Both the position numbers and the translations under genes were made by a program. Of a DNA stretch of 26,689 nucleotides, positions 6,630-15,148 are shown one piece after another. Below the pieces are notes generated by a model. The model searched no databases and was not told the origin of the DNA. It saw only the letters and a program-made list of their open reading frames with translations. Origin of the DNA: a virus; IMG/VR virus record IMGVR_UViG_3300048131_000237, positions 1-26,689 of that record; one strand, given 5' to 3'. How positions within the stretch are numbered: position 1 is the first letter of the stretch; each line of letters begins with the position of its first letter.

Positions 6630-7533
6630 ATCCTTTATTCTTCATGCTAATGAAAAATATTTTGATATAGTATCTACATGTATTGAATCCATTAGAGAAT
6701 ACAGTGATTTACCTATTTACTTATATTTAATTAATAGTAATAAAAAATGTAATATAAGCGGAGTTACTACAATTAAATGGGGTATACCATTAGAATCTCA
6801 AGATAATAATTACATAGAAGATAGCAATAACTTTTATATAAATAGAAGCAGTAGCGAAATTTATAATATCCTAATCCAAAAATCATTAATTACTAAACAT
6901 GCTTTAGAAAACTTTTCAGACATAGTAGCATATATTGATAGTGATTCAATTGCTACTCCTTATGTAGAAAATATTTTTAACTATTTTAACCCCAATGAAT
7001 CCTATCCCTATTTTGGAGAAGGAATTTATGATTACCTTCATTATAATGGACGAGGGGGAGCTATGGATAGAGATGATTTAAGTACTACCCTTGAACACCC
7101 TATTAGTGAATTATTTAGGTTAAACCAATATAAAAGATTAGATCGTAGGTATAGACAAACTGGTTATTTTATAGCAGGAAAAAATAATATAGACTTTCTA
7201 GAAGAATGGTATTGGATGTGTAAGTATCCCACTATATTAAAAAATACAGCTTACTATGCCCCCTTTCATGAAGAAACAGTGTTAAATCCTTTACTTTGGG
7301 AAAAAGAATTTTATAATGGCTTGCCTATTGTATATGTTAATGGTACATTACAGACTATAAATGAAATTTATAATGATTTAAAATTTACAGGTACGGCTAG
7401 AGAAATAAGACCTTGGTTAAAGTTACCTGCTAAAAAAGATAATTTGTTGTTTTTTCATGGTGAAAAAAGAATAGATGTAAGACAACAAATGATAATTAAA
7501 ATAAAACAATTATATGAAAGAGGAATTATTTGA
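6622..7533 (+). CDS. Glycosyltransferase-like protein, GT-A fold
   Basis: The 303-residue product begins with a GTG at 6622 that overlaps the gp62 stop; the conserved-looking opening FILHANEKYFDIV starts right after it, which supports this start. The sequence reads as a GT-A enzyme: an N-terminal Rossmann-like strand, CIESIREYSDLPIYLYLIN, and a DxD-type motif YIDSDSI with D106 and D108, which would bind a metal and nucleotide sugar. Later parts (FFHGEKRIDV) resemble the C-terminal His of processive or nucleotide-diphospho-sugar transferases. No membrane segment is seen. The acceptor is unknown. It is separated from the main glycan cassette by four genes. Confidence 0.7.
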   Translation: MDKSFILHANEKYFDIVSTCIESIREYSDLPIYLYLINSNKKCNISGVTTIKWGIPLESQDNNYIEDSNNFYINRSSSEIYNILIQKSLITKHALENFSDIVAYIDSDSIATPYVENIFNYFNPNESYPYFGEGIYDYLHYNGRGGAMDRDDLSTTLEHPISELFRLNQYKRLDRRYRQTGYFIAGKNNIDFLEEWYWMCKYPTILKNTAYYAPFHEETVLNPLLWEKEFYNGLPIVYVNGTLQTINEIYNDLKFTGTAREIRPWLKLPAKKDNLLFFHGEKRIDVRQQMIIKIKQLYERGII

Positions 7534-7744
7534 TATGTTAATGTCACAAGCGGTTGCTGAAAGAAGTAAAGCAATACTTACTTTAAATTTATTAAGTGAA
7601 CACCCAGCTGGAATTGGAGACCATTCAACTGGAGATTTTTATAATAATGCTGAAGAAGCATTATCTGCTTTAGTAGATGCAGATGATAAAATTGATACTT
7701 TAAATAAATATTTTACACCACCAAAACAAGAAGTCTATGGGTGA
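7514..7744 (+). CDS. Small acidic protein of unknown function
   Basis: The 76-residue product is acidic and mostly helical (ELFDMLMSQAVAERSKAILTLNLLSEH, then NNAEEALSALVDADDKIDTLNKYF). It overlaps the glycosyltransferase upstream by 20 bases and the next gene by eight, so it is translated from the same message. I do not recognise a domain. Two helices joined by a short loop could form a dimerising hairpin, but no function follows from this. Confidence 0.72.
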   Translation: MKEELFDMLMSQAVAERSKAILTLNLLSEHPAGIGDHSTGDFYNNAEEALSALVDADDKIDTLNKYFTPPKQEVYG

Positions 7745-8168
7745 TATAATATCAAAAGCATTTGAATTAGAAGAAGAAGCTAAATTAAAAGGTATGAGTG
7801 ATAGAGAGATTATGGATGCAAAAAATCCAGATGCAGCAGCAGTTAGAAAATTTGAAAAAGATTATCCTGAATTATCTCAAGAATTTAGGGAAATACAAAA
7901 TGAAATGTATGAAATGTTTGCTCGTAAACATCTTGATTATGGTCTAAATAATATCGCTTTAGGAGGAGATTTGACTAATAGTGATGATAAAAAGTTTTCA
8001 CTTACAGGTTTAGCTATTAGATTAACTGATAAAATTAGTAGATTAAAAAATTTACTTATTAATGGTAAAAACTTTGTTAAAGGCGAAGGAATGGAGGACA
8101 CGTTTATTGATATAGCTAATTATGGGATAATTGGTTTATTAGTAGGACGTGATAAATGGAAAAAATAA
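7737..8168 (+). CDS. DUF1599/Nmad1-like (nucleotide modification associated) protein
   Basis: The 143-residue product has the segment EMYEMFARKHLDYGLNNIAL (about 56-75), followed by GLAIRLTDKISRLKNLL (about 90-106) and DTFIDIANYGIIGLLV (about 120-135). A K-x-x-DYG segment, a helix with RLxDKxxRLxNL and a final D-IANY-I helix are what I associate with DUF1599 (nucleotide modification associated domain 1), an all-helical family related in style to MazG-type proteins. That family was named from its presence near phage base-modification genes; its biochemistry is not settled. It overlaps the upstream gene by eight bases. MazG-like pyrophosphatase activity is the main alternative. Confidence 0.62.
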   Translation: MGDIISKAFELEEEAKLKGMSDREIMDAKNPDAAAVRKFEKDYPELSQEFREIQNEMYEMFARKHLDYGLNNIALGGDLTNSDDKKFSLTGLAIRLTDKISRLKNLLINGKNFVKGEGMEDTFIDIANYGIIGLLVGRDKWKK

Positions 8169-8171
8169 ATT

Positions 8172-9140
8172 TTGGCTAGAAAAATACCTAAAATAGTAAG
8201 GGAAATTCGTTCGAATCCACCCCAAGAGATTAATTTTGCATTTCAAAAGAATGTCTCATATTCACAAATGTCTATATTTCGTGGTTGTCCATATCGTTGG
8301 AAGCTACAATATAAAGACAAAATAAAGGCATTCACTTCATCAATCCACACTGTATTTGGAACTGCTATACATGAAGTATTACAACATTATTTAGATGTAA
8401 TGTTTGATACAAGTGCGGCGGGTGCTGATAGAATTGATCTAGAAGAATTATTCAATGAAAAATTTATTGAAGAATATCAATCCCAATATAAACGAAACAA
8501 AAACCAACATTTTTCATCTGCTGAAGAAATGAGAGAATTTTATGAAGATGGAATTGGTATTTTAAACTGGTTTAAGAAAAAACGTGCTAAATATTTTTCT
8601 AGAAGAGGATGGCATTTAGTTGGTTGCGAAGTACCTTTAGTTATTTCCCCAAATAAAATGTATAACAATATAAAATATACTGGTTTCCTTGATGTTGTAT
8701 TATATAATGAAAAGTATAATACATTTAAAATTATAGATATTAAAACTAGTACTCGTGGTTGGAAAGAACGAGATAAAAAAAATGAAGATAAACAATACCA
8801 GCTATTATTATATAAACAATTTTTTAGTGAGCAATATGGTATCCCATTAAAAGATATTGAAATTGAATTTTTTATTGTAAAAAGAAAAGTATTATCGTTT
8901 GATGATGAAAATATTATGTCCCCTCACCAGGCATATAGGGTACAAACATTCAGTCCACCTAGTGGAAAAATAAAATTAAGCAGAGCTAAAAAAGCTATAG
9001 ATAATTTTATAAAAGAATGCTTTGTATCAAGTGGTGAAATAAAAGAAATTGAATATCCTAAATCACCTTCAAAGTGGAATTGTACTTTTTGCCCCTTTAA
9101 AGAAGATCAAAATTTATGTGGAGAAGGATTAAAATTTTAG
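8172..9140 (+). CDS. PD-(D/E)XK nuclease with Fe-S cysteines (Cas4/AddB/RecB type)
   Basis: The 322-residue product shows the RecB-family nuclease order: YSQMSIFRGCPYRWKLQY near residues 30-47, GTAIHE at 63-68 (His67), GFLDVV with Asp174, DIKTS with Asp189 and Lys191, and the QYQLLLY motif at 208-214. Four cysteines, one near the start (C39) and three at the end (C304, C307, C316), match the split arrangement that binds a 4Fe-4S cluster in Cas4 and AddB. It is likely an exonuclease acting in recombination or DNA-end processing. No helicase domain is fused. The start is a TTG at 8172; no in-frame ATG occurs before residue 33, which lies inside the conserved region, so the TTG is preferred. The gene follows the Nmad1-like gene after three bases. 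Confidence 0.85.
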   Translation: MARKIPKIVREIRSNPPQEINFAFQKNVSYSQMSIFRGCPYRWKLQYKDKIKAFTSSIHTVFGTAIHEVLQHYLDVMFDTSAAGADRIDLEELFNEKFIEEYQSQYKRNKNQHFSSAEEMREFYEDGIGILNWFKKKRAKYFSRRGWHLVGCEVPLVISPNKMYNNIKYTGFLDVVLYNEKYNTFKIIDIKTSTRGWKERDKKNEDKQYQLLLYKQFFSEQYGIPLKDIEIEFFIVKRKVLSFDDENIMSPHQAYRVQTFSPPSGKIKLSRAKKAIDNFIKECFVSSGEIKEIEYPKSPSKWNCTFCPFKEDQNLCGEGLKF

Positions 9141-9155
9141 ATATTTCTATATACG
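9123..9155 (+). promoter_or_regulatory. Doubtful promoter in the gap before the RHH gene
   Basis: The 53-base gap 9141-9193 holds TATATACG at 9148-9155, with a GG at 9126-9127 upstream. Compared with the strong copies the spacing is one base longer and the leading T bases are missing. The gap is otherwise A/T-rich and ends in AATAATAAAG just before the ATG, a likely ribosome site. Low confidence. Confidence 0.22.
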
Positions 9156-9193
9156 TATAACTATAAAATAAAAACGTTTTAATAATAAAGATT

Positions 9194-9379
9194 ATGCCAA
9201 CAAAAGACATGACACTTACAAGTGTAAAAGTTAAAAGCGATTTATTTGAGAACTTTAAGATTGAATGTGTAAAACGTAAATTTTCATTCCAAAAGCTTGC
9301 CGATCGAGCTATTTATTTGTATCTTACAGATGAAGATTTTCGTAAACAAATTTCTAATCAAAACACTCTCGAATTATAA
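9194..9379 (+). CDS. Ribbon-helix-helix-like small DNA-binding protein
   Basis: The 61-residue product opens with a polar strand, TLTSVKVKSDLFENFKIEC, followed by two helices (LFENFKIECVKRKF and SFQKLADRAIYLYLTDEDF). A strand with alternating residues (TSVKVK) followed by two amphipathic helices is the pattern of MetJ/Arc-type ribbon-helix-helix repressors, which dimerise through the strand and place it in the DNA major groove. It sits at the head of the large glycan cassette, 12 bases before the first glycosyltransferase, and could regulate that transcript. That link is inference from position. A small structural virion or replication protein is an alternative. Confidence 0.62.
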   Translation: MPTKDMTLTSVKVKSDLFENFKIECVKRKFSFQKLADRAIYLYLTDEDFRKQISNQNTLEL

Positions 9380-9391
9380 ATCCAAAAATTA

Positions 9392-10831
9392 ATGAAAAAT
9401 AGTTTTGAACATGTTCCTAAAGAAGATAGGAAAAAAATCCTCTTAATTTGTGATGACATTAGAGTACACTCAGGAGTAGCTACAGTTGCTCGTGAAATAG
9501 TAGTACACACTTGTCATCATTTTAATTGGTGTCAAATTGCAGGAGCAATTAAACATCCAGATAAAGGTAAAGCATTAGATATTAGCGCAGATACCGGTAA
9601 ACAAATGGATGTTGATGATGCTTATGTAATGATGTATCCAACTGATGGATATGGTAATATTGAATTGATTCGTACAGTTATAAGCAGGGAAAAACCGGAT
9701 GCTATAATGTTAATTACAGACCCAAGGTATTTTTCTCATGTGTTTAATGCTGAACAAGAAATTCGTAAAAATATCCCTATTACTTATCTAAACATTTGGG
9801 ATGACTATCCTGCACCTATGTACAATCATGCGTTTTATGAAGCATGTGATTTATTAATGGGAATTTCAAAACAAACGGTTAATATAAACCAAATTGTATT
9901 AGGTGATAAAGCTAAAAGCAGATTATTTAAGTATGTTCCCCATGGTTTGAACCCTGATATTTACAAACCATTACCTGAGGATGATACTGAAATGTTAAAA
10001 ACAAAGAAAACAATATTTGGTGATTTTACTCCTAAATTTCTTTTATTCTTTAATTCTAGAAATATTAGACGTAAACAAATCCCAGATGCCATGTTAGCGT
10101 TTAGATCATTTTTGGATCAACTCCCATATGAAGAAGCTTTACAATGTAAATTTTTACTTCATACCGAGGTTAGAAATGATGCAGGGACTGATTTATCAGC
10201 TGTAAAAGAATATTTATTTGATGAAAAATATCCTGATAATATTATATTCTCTACTTCTAAATTATCTCAACCCCAACTAAATCACCTTTATAACTTAGCT
10301 GATGCCCAAATATTATTAACTTCCAATGAAGGTTGGGGATTAACTATTACTGAAGCAATATTAGCAGGTACTCCTATTATTGCTAATGTAACTGGTGGTA
10401 TGCAAGATCAAATGAGATTTGAAGATAAAGATGGAAATTGGTTCAAACCCACCCCTGAAATCCCATCAAACCACAGACAAACATTTAATAACCATGGTGA
10501 ATGGGCGTTTCCAGTATTCCCCTCCTCTAGATCAATTCAAGGTTCACCTATGACACCTTATATTTTTGATGATAGATGTAAATGGGAAGATGCTAGAGAT
10601 CAGATTATAGAATTATATAAAATGACTCGAGAACAACGTAAAGCAGCTGGTTTAAAAGGTAGAGAATGGGCTTTAAGTGATGAAGCTGGATTTACCTCTA
10701 AACATCAAGCTAATAGAGTAATGGAAGCATTTACTGAATTATTTGAAACTTGGATACCAAGAGAAAAATATGAAATAGTAAACGCTACTGAATGGAATGG
10801 AAGACATTTAAAACATGAAATTATATACTAA
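9392..10831 (+). CDS. Glycosyltransferase, GT4-like (group 1)
   Basis: The 479-residue product has the GT-B layout. The N-terminal domain begins KKILLICDDIRVHSGVATVAREIV (14-37), with the Gly-rich acceptor-side loop, and the C-terminal domain has FFNSRNIRRKQIPDAM (about 219-234), where the R and K are expected to contact the donor phosphates. The E-x7-E motif is SNEGWGLTITEA, with E313 and E321. The enzyme would move a sugar from a nucleotide-sugar donor with retention of configuration; donor and acceptor are unknown. The stop shares one base with the next start. No membrane segment or signal peptide is visible, so it should act in the cytoplasm of the infected cell. Confidence 0.88.
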   Translation: MKNSFEHVPKEDRKKILLICDDIRVHSGVATVAREIVVHTCHHFNWCQIAGAIKHPDKGKALDISADTGKQMDVDDAYVMMYPTDGYGNIELIRTVISREKPDAIMLITDPRYFSHVFNAEQEIRKNIPITYLNIWDDYPAPMYNHAFYEACDLLMGISKQTVNINQIVLGDKAKSRLFKYVPHGLNPDIYKPLPEDDTEMLKTKKTIFGDFTPKFLLFFNSRNIRRKQIPDAMLAFRSFLDQLPYEEALQCKFLLHTEVRNDAGTDLSAVKEYLFDEKYPDNIIFSTSKLSQPQLNHLYNLADAQILLTSNEGWGLTITEAILAGTPIIANVTGGMQDQMRFEDKDGNWFKPTPEIPSNHRQTFNNHGEWAFPVFPSSRSIQGSPMTPYIFDDRCKWEDARDQIIELYKMTREQRKAAGLKGREWALSDEAGFTSKHQANRVMEAFTELFETWIPREKYEIVNATEWNGRHLKHEIIY

Positions 10832-12117
10832 TGAATAAACCAGTTTTTGTAATAAGTTGCCCTTTTGACACCTACTCCGGTTATGGTGCGCGTGCTAGAG
10901 ATGTAGTTAAAGCGATAATTAGTACCGGTAAATACGATGTAAAATTAATGGCTCAACGTTGGGGTTCAACAACTTGGGGTTTTTGTAAAGATCACCCTGA
11001 ATGGGAGTATTTAAACAACCACAGACTCCCTGAAAATAAACTTACAGCTAAACCTGATATTTGGATGCAAATTACCATTCCAAACGAATTTCAAGCAGTA
11101 GGAAATTATAATATAGGATGTACCGCAGGTATTGAATCTAATCTATGCAAACCAGAATGGATTGAGGGTTTAAATAGAATGGATATGAATTGGGTTTCAT
11201 CTAATTTTGCAAAACAAACTTTTGAGGTAACTACGTTTGAAAAGCAAAATAAACAAACAAAACAAAAAGAAGGTGAATTAAAATTAGAAAAACCTATTGA
11301 AGTTGTTTTTGAAGGAGCAAATTTAGATATCTATAAACACATTTCACCTAAAGATATTAAAACAATTGACTTAAGTGAAATTAAAGAATCATTTTGTTAT
11401 TTGTTTGTAGGGCATTGGATACAAGGTTCATTTGGTCATGATAGAAAAAATGTAGGTAAAATGATTAAAGCATTTTATGAAACATTTAAAGGCCCAAATA
11501 AACCAAAACCCGCTTTAATTCTAAAAGCATCTGTAGGAGTATCTTCTTATATTAGTAGAGATGAAATATTAAAACGAATTAAAAACATTCGTAAAACAGT
11601 TAATGCTACTACTTTACCTAACATTTATGTTTTAAATGGGGAATTTAGTGATCAAGAAATGAATGAATTATACCACCATCCTAAAGTAAAATCTATGATT
11701 AGTTTTACTAAAGGAGAGGGATATGGCAGACCATTACTTGAATTCAGTCTAACAGGTAAACCTATTATTGCTTCTAATTGGTCAGGTCATACTGATTTCT
11801 TAAAACCCTCATTTAGTACATTAATTGGTGGTGAGCTAGAAAACGTAGATGCAAGTGCAGCTAATGATTGGTTAATTAAGGAATCAAAATGGTTTAAACC
11901 AAATGATGGTGAAATGGGTCGTTCGTTAAAAGATGTTTATAAAAAATATAAACAATGCTTAGTTAAATCTAAACAACAAAAGAATTTTAGTAAATCTAGG
12001 TTTAGTTATAATAAAATGGAAGAATTAATAGCAAGTATCCTAGAAGCAAATATTCCAGATTTTCCTAAACAAGTAGAATTAACATTACCTAAATTAAATC
12101 TACCTAAATTAAAATAA
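10831..12117 (+). CDS. Glycosyltransferase, GT4-like (group 1), second copy type
   Basis: The 428-residue product is another GT-B enzyme, starting PVFVISCPFDTYSGYGARARDVV, with a Gly-rich acceptor loop at about 16-22. The donor-side domain has SFTKGEGYGRPLLEF, whose E296 and E304 fit the E-x7-E motif, followed by GKPIIASNWSGHTDF. It differs clearly from the upstream enzyme, so the pair is not a simple recent duplication. It is linked to both neighbours by one-base overlaps, so the three genes form one operon. The middle section (about 135-160) is Lys/Gln-rich and probably a surface loop. Donor and acceptor are unknown. Confidence 0.87.
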   Translation: MNKPVFVISCPFDTYSGYGARARDVVKAIISTGKYDVKLMAQRWGSTTWGFCKDHPEWEYLNNHRLPENKLTAKPDIWMQITIPNEFQAVGNYNIGCTAGIESNLCKPEWIEGLNRMDMNWVSSNFAKQTFEVTTFEKQNKQTKQKEGELKLEKPIEVVFEGANLDIYKHISPKDIKTIDLSEIKESFCYLFVGHWIQGSFGHDRKNVGKMIKAFYETFKGPNKPKPALILKASVGVSSYISRDEILKRIKNIRKTVNATTLPNIYVLNGEFSDQEMNELYHHPKVKSMISFTKGEGYGRPLLEFSLTGKPIIASNWSGHTDFLKPSFSTLIGGELENVDASAANDWLIKESKWFKPNDGEMGRSLKDVYKKYKQCLVKSKQQKNFSKSRFSYNKMEELIASILEANIPDFPKQVELTLPKLNLPKLK

Positions 12118-12554
12118 TGGCTTACGATAATTTAATAGAATGCACACGTTGTGGTTCAGATGCATGTTATGTATCTGAAGTAACTAAAGATGTTAAAATA
12201 GAACTATGTTATGGGTGTGGTTTCCAATCTAATTCTGTAATGACAGTTGATAGTCAATTTTTGAATGAACAATTAGAATTACTCCCAGATATCTATAAAG
12301 CACTAATAGGTGAAGAAGAATCAGGTAAAGTATGGATGCCTTCATTTCATAATGTAGAAGGAAAAGGAATGGTATTTGCTGATGGTTCAAACCCTGAAAA
12401 TTGGAAATGGGGGGCTGTTAAACATGTTAAAGTACCTAAAAAAGAAAGAAAAAAATACAAGAATGCTAAATATAGAGCAGACATGTCTACAATAAAACAT
12501 TTTGAAGAACGTGATTTTATGGATGCCCTATCTTATATTAAAGTAATACCATGA
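12117..12554 (+). CDS. Zinc-ribbon protein of unknown function
   Basis: The 145-residue product has a four-cysteine zinc ribbon at its start: C9-x2-C12 (CTRC) and C31-x2-C34 (CYGC). The remainder contains MDALSYIKVIP at the end and a basic stretch KVPKKERKKYKNAKYRAD in the middle. I know similar short ribbon proteins from large marine phages, but not their role. A ribbon plus a basic stretch is compatible with nucleic-acid or ribosome contact. It lies between sugar genes yet has no sugar-related motif. It overlaps the next small gene by four bases (ATGA). Confidence 0.7.
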   Translation: MAYDNLIECTRCGSDACYVSEVTKDVKIELCYGCGFQSNSVMTVDSQFLNEQLELLPDIYKALIGEEESGKVWMPSFHNVEGKGMVFADGSNPENWKWGAVKHVKVPKKERKKYKNAKYRADMSTIKHFEERDFMDALSYIKVIP

Positions 12555-12712
12555 AATTAGGAGATTTAGTAGAAAAAGTAATCCATATTATCACCTTAGG
12601 TCAAGGTAAAAAAATAGCAACTAAAATAGCTAAATTGCGAGGCAAAGAAGATTGTGGGTGTAATAGAAGAAAAAATAAATTAAATAAGCTAGGAAAAAAT
12701 ATAAAATTATGA
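12551..12712 (+). CDS. Small basic protein with a DCGC motif
   Basis: A 53-residue gene runs from the ATG at 12551 to the TGA at 12710-12712, with ATGA-type overlaps at both ends. The product has a hydrophobic helix (KLGDLVEKVIHIITLGQGKK) and then AKLRGKEDCGCNRRKNKLNK. I recall similar small proteins, with a KIATKIAKL helix and a DCGC-x-x-R box, in many marine phages, with no assigned function. The two cysteines are too few for a full zinc site in a monomer, but a dimer could form one. The double overlap argues that it is a real, translated gene. Confidence 0.72.
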   Translation: MKLGDLVEKVIHIITLGQGKKIATKIAKLRGKEDCGCNRRKNKLNKLGKNIKL

Positions 12713-13533
12713 CAAAGTTTAAAGTTGGAGTTATAGGTAACGGATTTGTTGGGGAAAGTCAAGCATTTGCTTTTTCACCTACAACTGACTTAAGAATTTA
12801 TGATATAGATCCTAACAAAGCATCCCACACAAAAGAAGAATTAGATGAATGTGATTTTATTTTTGTATGTGTTCCTACACCTATGAAAAAGGATGGATCC
12901 CAAGACATTTCCTTTATAGAAAAAGTATTTGAGGAAGCAGTTGAAGGTCCTATTTATATTATTAAATCTACAATATTACCCGGTTCTACTAAAGAACTTC
13001 AAGATAAATATCCTAAATTATCAATTCTATTTTCCCCTGAATTTTTAACTGAACGTACAGCTAAATTAGATATGTTAACTCAAGCTAGAATTGTATTAGG
13101 TGGGGATAATAATTTAACAAGTAAAGCAGCTGAATTATTTGAACAGCGTTTTATGAATAAACATATTATTAAAACTGATTCAACTACAGCTGAATTAATT
13201 AAATATATGAATAATACTTTCTTTGCTACTAAAGTTAGTATTTTAAATGAATTTAAACTTTTATCTGATAAATTAGGAGCAAATTGGGAAGATGCATTAT
13301 ATGGATTTGCTTCAGATGGTAGAGTAGGTGATAGTCATTTGCATGTCCCAGGACCAGATGGTAGATTAGGATATGGTGGTACTTGTTTTCCTAAAGATGT
13401 TAATGCTTTAATAACATTAGCTAAAGAATTAGATACACCACTTAATACAATAGAAGGGGGATGGGCAACAAATTTAGTAGTGCGACCTGAAAAAGATTGG
13501 GAAGCAGATAAAGGTAGAGCAGTAAGTGAATAA
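12709..13533 (+). CDS. UDP-glucose/GDP-mannose dehydrogenase family, short form
   Basis: The 274-residue product has the NAD site GVIGNGFVG (7-15), VCVPTP (53-58), KSTILPG (86-92), SPEFLTERTA (109-118), the helix IKYMNNTFFATKVS (164-177) and the catalytic-cysteine motif GYGGTCFPKD (221-230, Cys226). These residues carry out the two-step oxidation of a nucleotide-sugar C6 alcohol to an acid. Typical family members are about 390-450 residues and end with a third, UDP-binding domain. Here the protein stops soon after the central dimer helix, so that domain is missing. No frameshift is visible: downstream DNA is another intact gene. Short phage forms may work with a substrate site completed by the dimer, or the protein may have a changed role. 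UDP-glucose is the likely but unproven substrate. Confidence 0.85.
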   Translation: MTKFKVGVIGNGFVGESQAFAFSPTTDLRIYDIDPNKASHTKEELDECDFIFVCVPTPMKKDGSQDISFIEKVFEEAVEGPIYIIKSTILPGSTKELQDKYPKLSILFSPEFLTERTAKLDMLTQARIVLGGDNNLTSKAAELFEQRFMNKHIIKTDSTTAELIKYMNNTFFATKVSILNEFKLLSDKLGANWEDALYGFASDGRVGDSHLHVPGPDGRLGYGGTCFPKDVNALITLAKELDTPLNTIEGGWATNLVVRPEKDWEADKGRAVSE

Positions 13534-13547
13534 ATAATATTTTAATT

Positions 13548-14429
13548 ATGAATATACTCATAGCAAATGGGGAAATGGAGAACTTTTTTGGGGGAACCCA
13601 AACTTGGACTATTACAATGGTAAAATTCTTAAGAGAATTAGGACATAATGTTCATTTTACTGGGGTAAATGGAAGAATACACCCCTCATTTCGTTCAGAA
13701 TATCAACCTTTAATTAATAGATATGATTTGCTAATAGCTAATGGTAACTTAGCCTTTAATAAATTCAAAAATATCTCCCCAATTAAGATTTTAATACTTC
13801 ACGGAATACTACCCCAGATGGAACAACCCGTTTCAGGAGCAGATATTCTTTTAGGTGTAAGTGAAGAAGTTGAAAATAATATCACTAAAAGGGGATTTAA
13901 GTGTGATGGTATTATTCGTAATCCCATTGATTTAGATAAATACACTACTACAAACCCAGTTAAAGAAATTAAAACTATAGGTTTTTTAGATAGAAGACGT
14001 AGATTTCCTTTTATTGAAGAGCTTTCAAATAGATTTAATGTAATCCAAATAGGTAATCCACCCACAACTCAAATTAAAGAAGAATTAGATAAATGTGATT
14101 TAGTTGTAGCTCGAGGAAGAGGAATATATGAAGCTATGTCATTAGCAAAAAATGTAATAGTATCAGGAAATAATTCTGGTAGAGGTGGAAAAACTGAGTG
14201 GATGGATGGGTTTGTTGATGATACAACTTTTTATATATATCGTGAAAATAATTGCAGCGGTAGAAGAATGAAAATAAATGTAACTAATGTAGATATATTC
14301 TGGGGGCAAATCCAAAAAGCTTCAGTAGAACAAGCCCAAAGTAATAGACTACTTATGGAAAAAAATAATGATGCTAGATTGATAGCTAAAGAATTATTAA
14401 AATATTATGAGGATTGCAATAATAAGTAG
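13548..14429 (+). CDS. Glycosyltransferase, GT4-like, compact
   Basis: The 293-residue product begins MNILIANGEMENFFGGTQTW and continues TITMVKFLRELGHNVHFTG, the standard N-terminal half of a GT4 enzyme with the GG loop after the first strand. The C-terminal half has IGFLDRRRRFPFIEEL at about 144-159 and ARGRGIYEAMSLAKNVIVSG near 188-207, where E195 would be the donor-binding Glu. It is shorter than most GT4 enzymes (350-400), mainly through a small N-domain. The start follows the dehydrogenase by 14 bases, and the end overlaps the next gene by 23 bases. Donor and acceptor are unknown. Confidence 0.8.
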   Translation: MNILIANGEMENFFGGTQTWTITMVKFLRELGHNVHFTGVNGRIHPSFRSEYQPLINRYDLLIANGNLAFNKFKNISPIKILILHGILPQMEQPVSGADILLGVSEEVENNITKRGFKCDGIIRNPIDLDKYTTTNPVKEIKTIGFLDRRRRFPFIEELSNRFNVIQIGNPPTTQIKEELDKCDLVVARGRGIYEAMSLAKNVIVSGNNSGRGGKTEWMDGFVDDTTFYIYRENNCSGRRMKINVTNVDIFWGQIQKASVEQAQSNRLLMEKNNDARLIAKELLKYYEDCNNK

Positions 14430-15135
14430 AGTATATAATGAAGAATCAATACTTCAAGAATTTTTAGACTATTATAGAAAAATGGCAACTGCCGGGTTCT
14501 TTTTTTATGATGATGGTTCTACAGATAATACTATTGATATTTTAGAAAATGATCCTGATGTAAAACATATTATTAAAGGTAATAGAATTAATGGAATAGA
14601 TTCCCATAACAACCAAAACCCCCAACGTAAGCAAATAATAGAAATAGCAAGAAAAACTATATCACCTGATGATTATTTTATGTTATTAGATGTAGATGAA
14701 TTTATAGAATTAAATTCTTCTTTAAATAATTTAACTGATGATTTGATATATCTTTCACTATTTGATATGTATATTACTGAAAAAGATAAAAATGAACATT
14801 GGACTAAACGCAAATATTTTGGACCAGAAGTACGTAACCTTGCATTTATAGTTAAAAATAAATCTTATATAACTTTAAAAAATGATAGAACTATAATTGC
14901 TAATGGTAGTTCTTCAAATCAAGGATTTGTAAAACATGTAGGAAAAGGAATTAGTATCCAATATTGGGAAAATAAATGTTCTCATTATTCTCAACCTCAT
15001 ATGCCCCCAAAATATAGATTTAAATGGGAAGCTAGAAAAGGAAAATCTATTCATATAAAATCGGATTTTAATAGACCTTTATATAAATGGGAAGATCTTA
15101 AATTAAATAAAGATAAATGGGTAACAATAGATTAA
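14407..15135 (+). CDS. Glycosyltransferase, GT2/GT92-like
   Basis: The 242-residue product starts MRIAIISRVYNEESILQEFLDYYRK, the usual opening of a GT2 enzyme whose first strand ends in xNEE. FYDDGSTDNT (33-42) gives the first Asp pair, and LLDVDEFIEL (93-102) the metal-binding DxD-like motif. The pattern, including conserved Trp and His near the C-terminal half (CSHYSQPHMPPKYRFKWE), also resembles the GT92/DUF23 group. It is an inverting, cytoplasmic transferase with no membrane helix. Its start overlaps the previous gene by 23 bases, so it is translationally coupled. Confidence 0.82.
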   Translation: MRIAIISRVYNEESILQEFLDYYRKMATAGFFFYDDGSTDNTIDILENDPDVKHIIKGNRINGIDSHNNQNPQRKQIIEIARKTISPDDYFMLLDVDEFIELNSSLNNLTDDLIYLSLFDMYITEKDKNEHWTKRKYFGPEVRNLAFIVKNKSYITLKNDRTIIANGSSSNQGFVKHVGKGISIQYWENKCSHYSQPHMPPKYRFKWEARKGKSIHIKSDFNRPLYKWEDLKLNKDKWVTID

Positions 15136-15148
15136 AAAATAATATAAA

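Noticed and set aside
12709-13547. Possible frameshift truncating the nucleotide-sugar dehydrogenase
   Set aside because: The 14 bases after the stop lead straight into an intact gene, with no leftover UDP-binding domain in any frame, so the short form appears genuine.
13799-14065. Open frame on the - strand inside a glycosyltransferase
   Set aside because: Fully covered by a strong + strand gene, with no promoter or ribosome site on the - strand.
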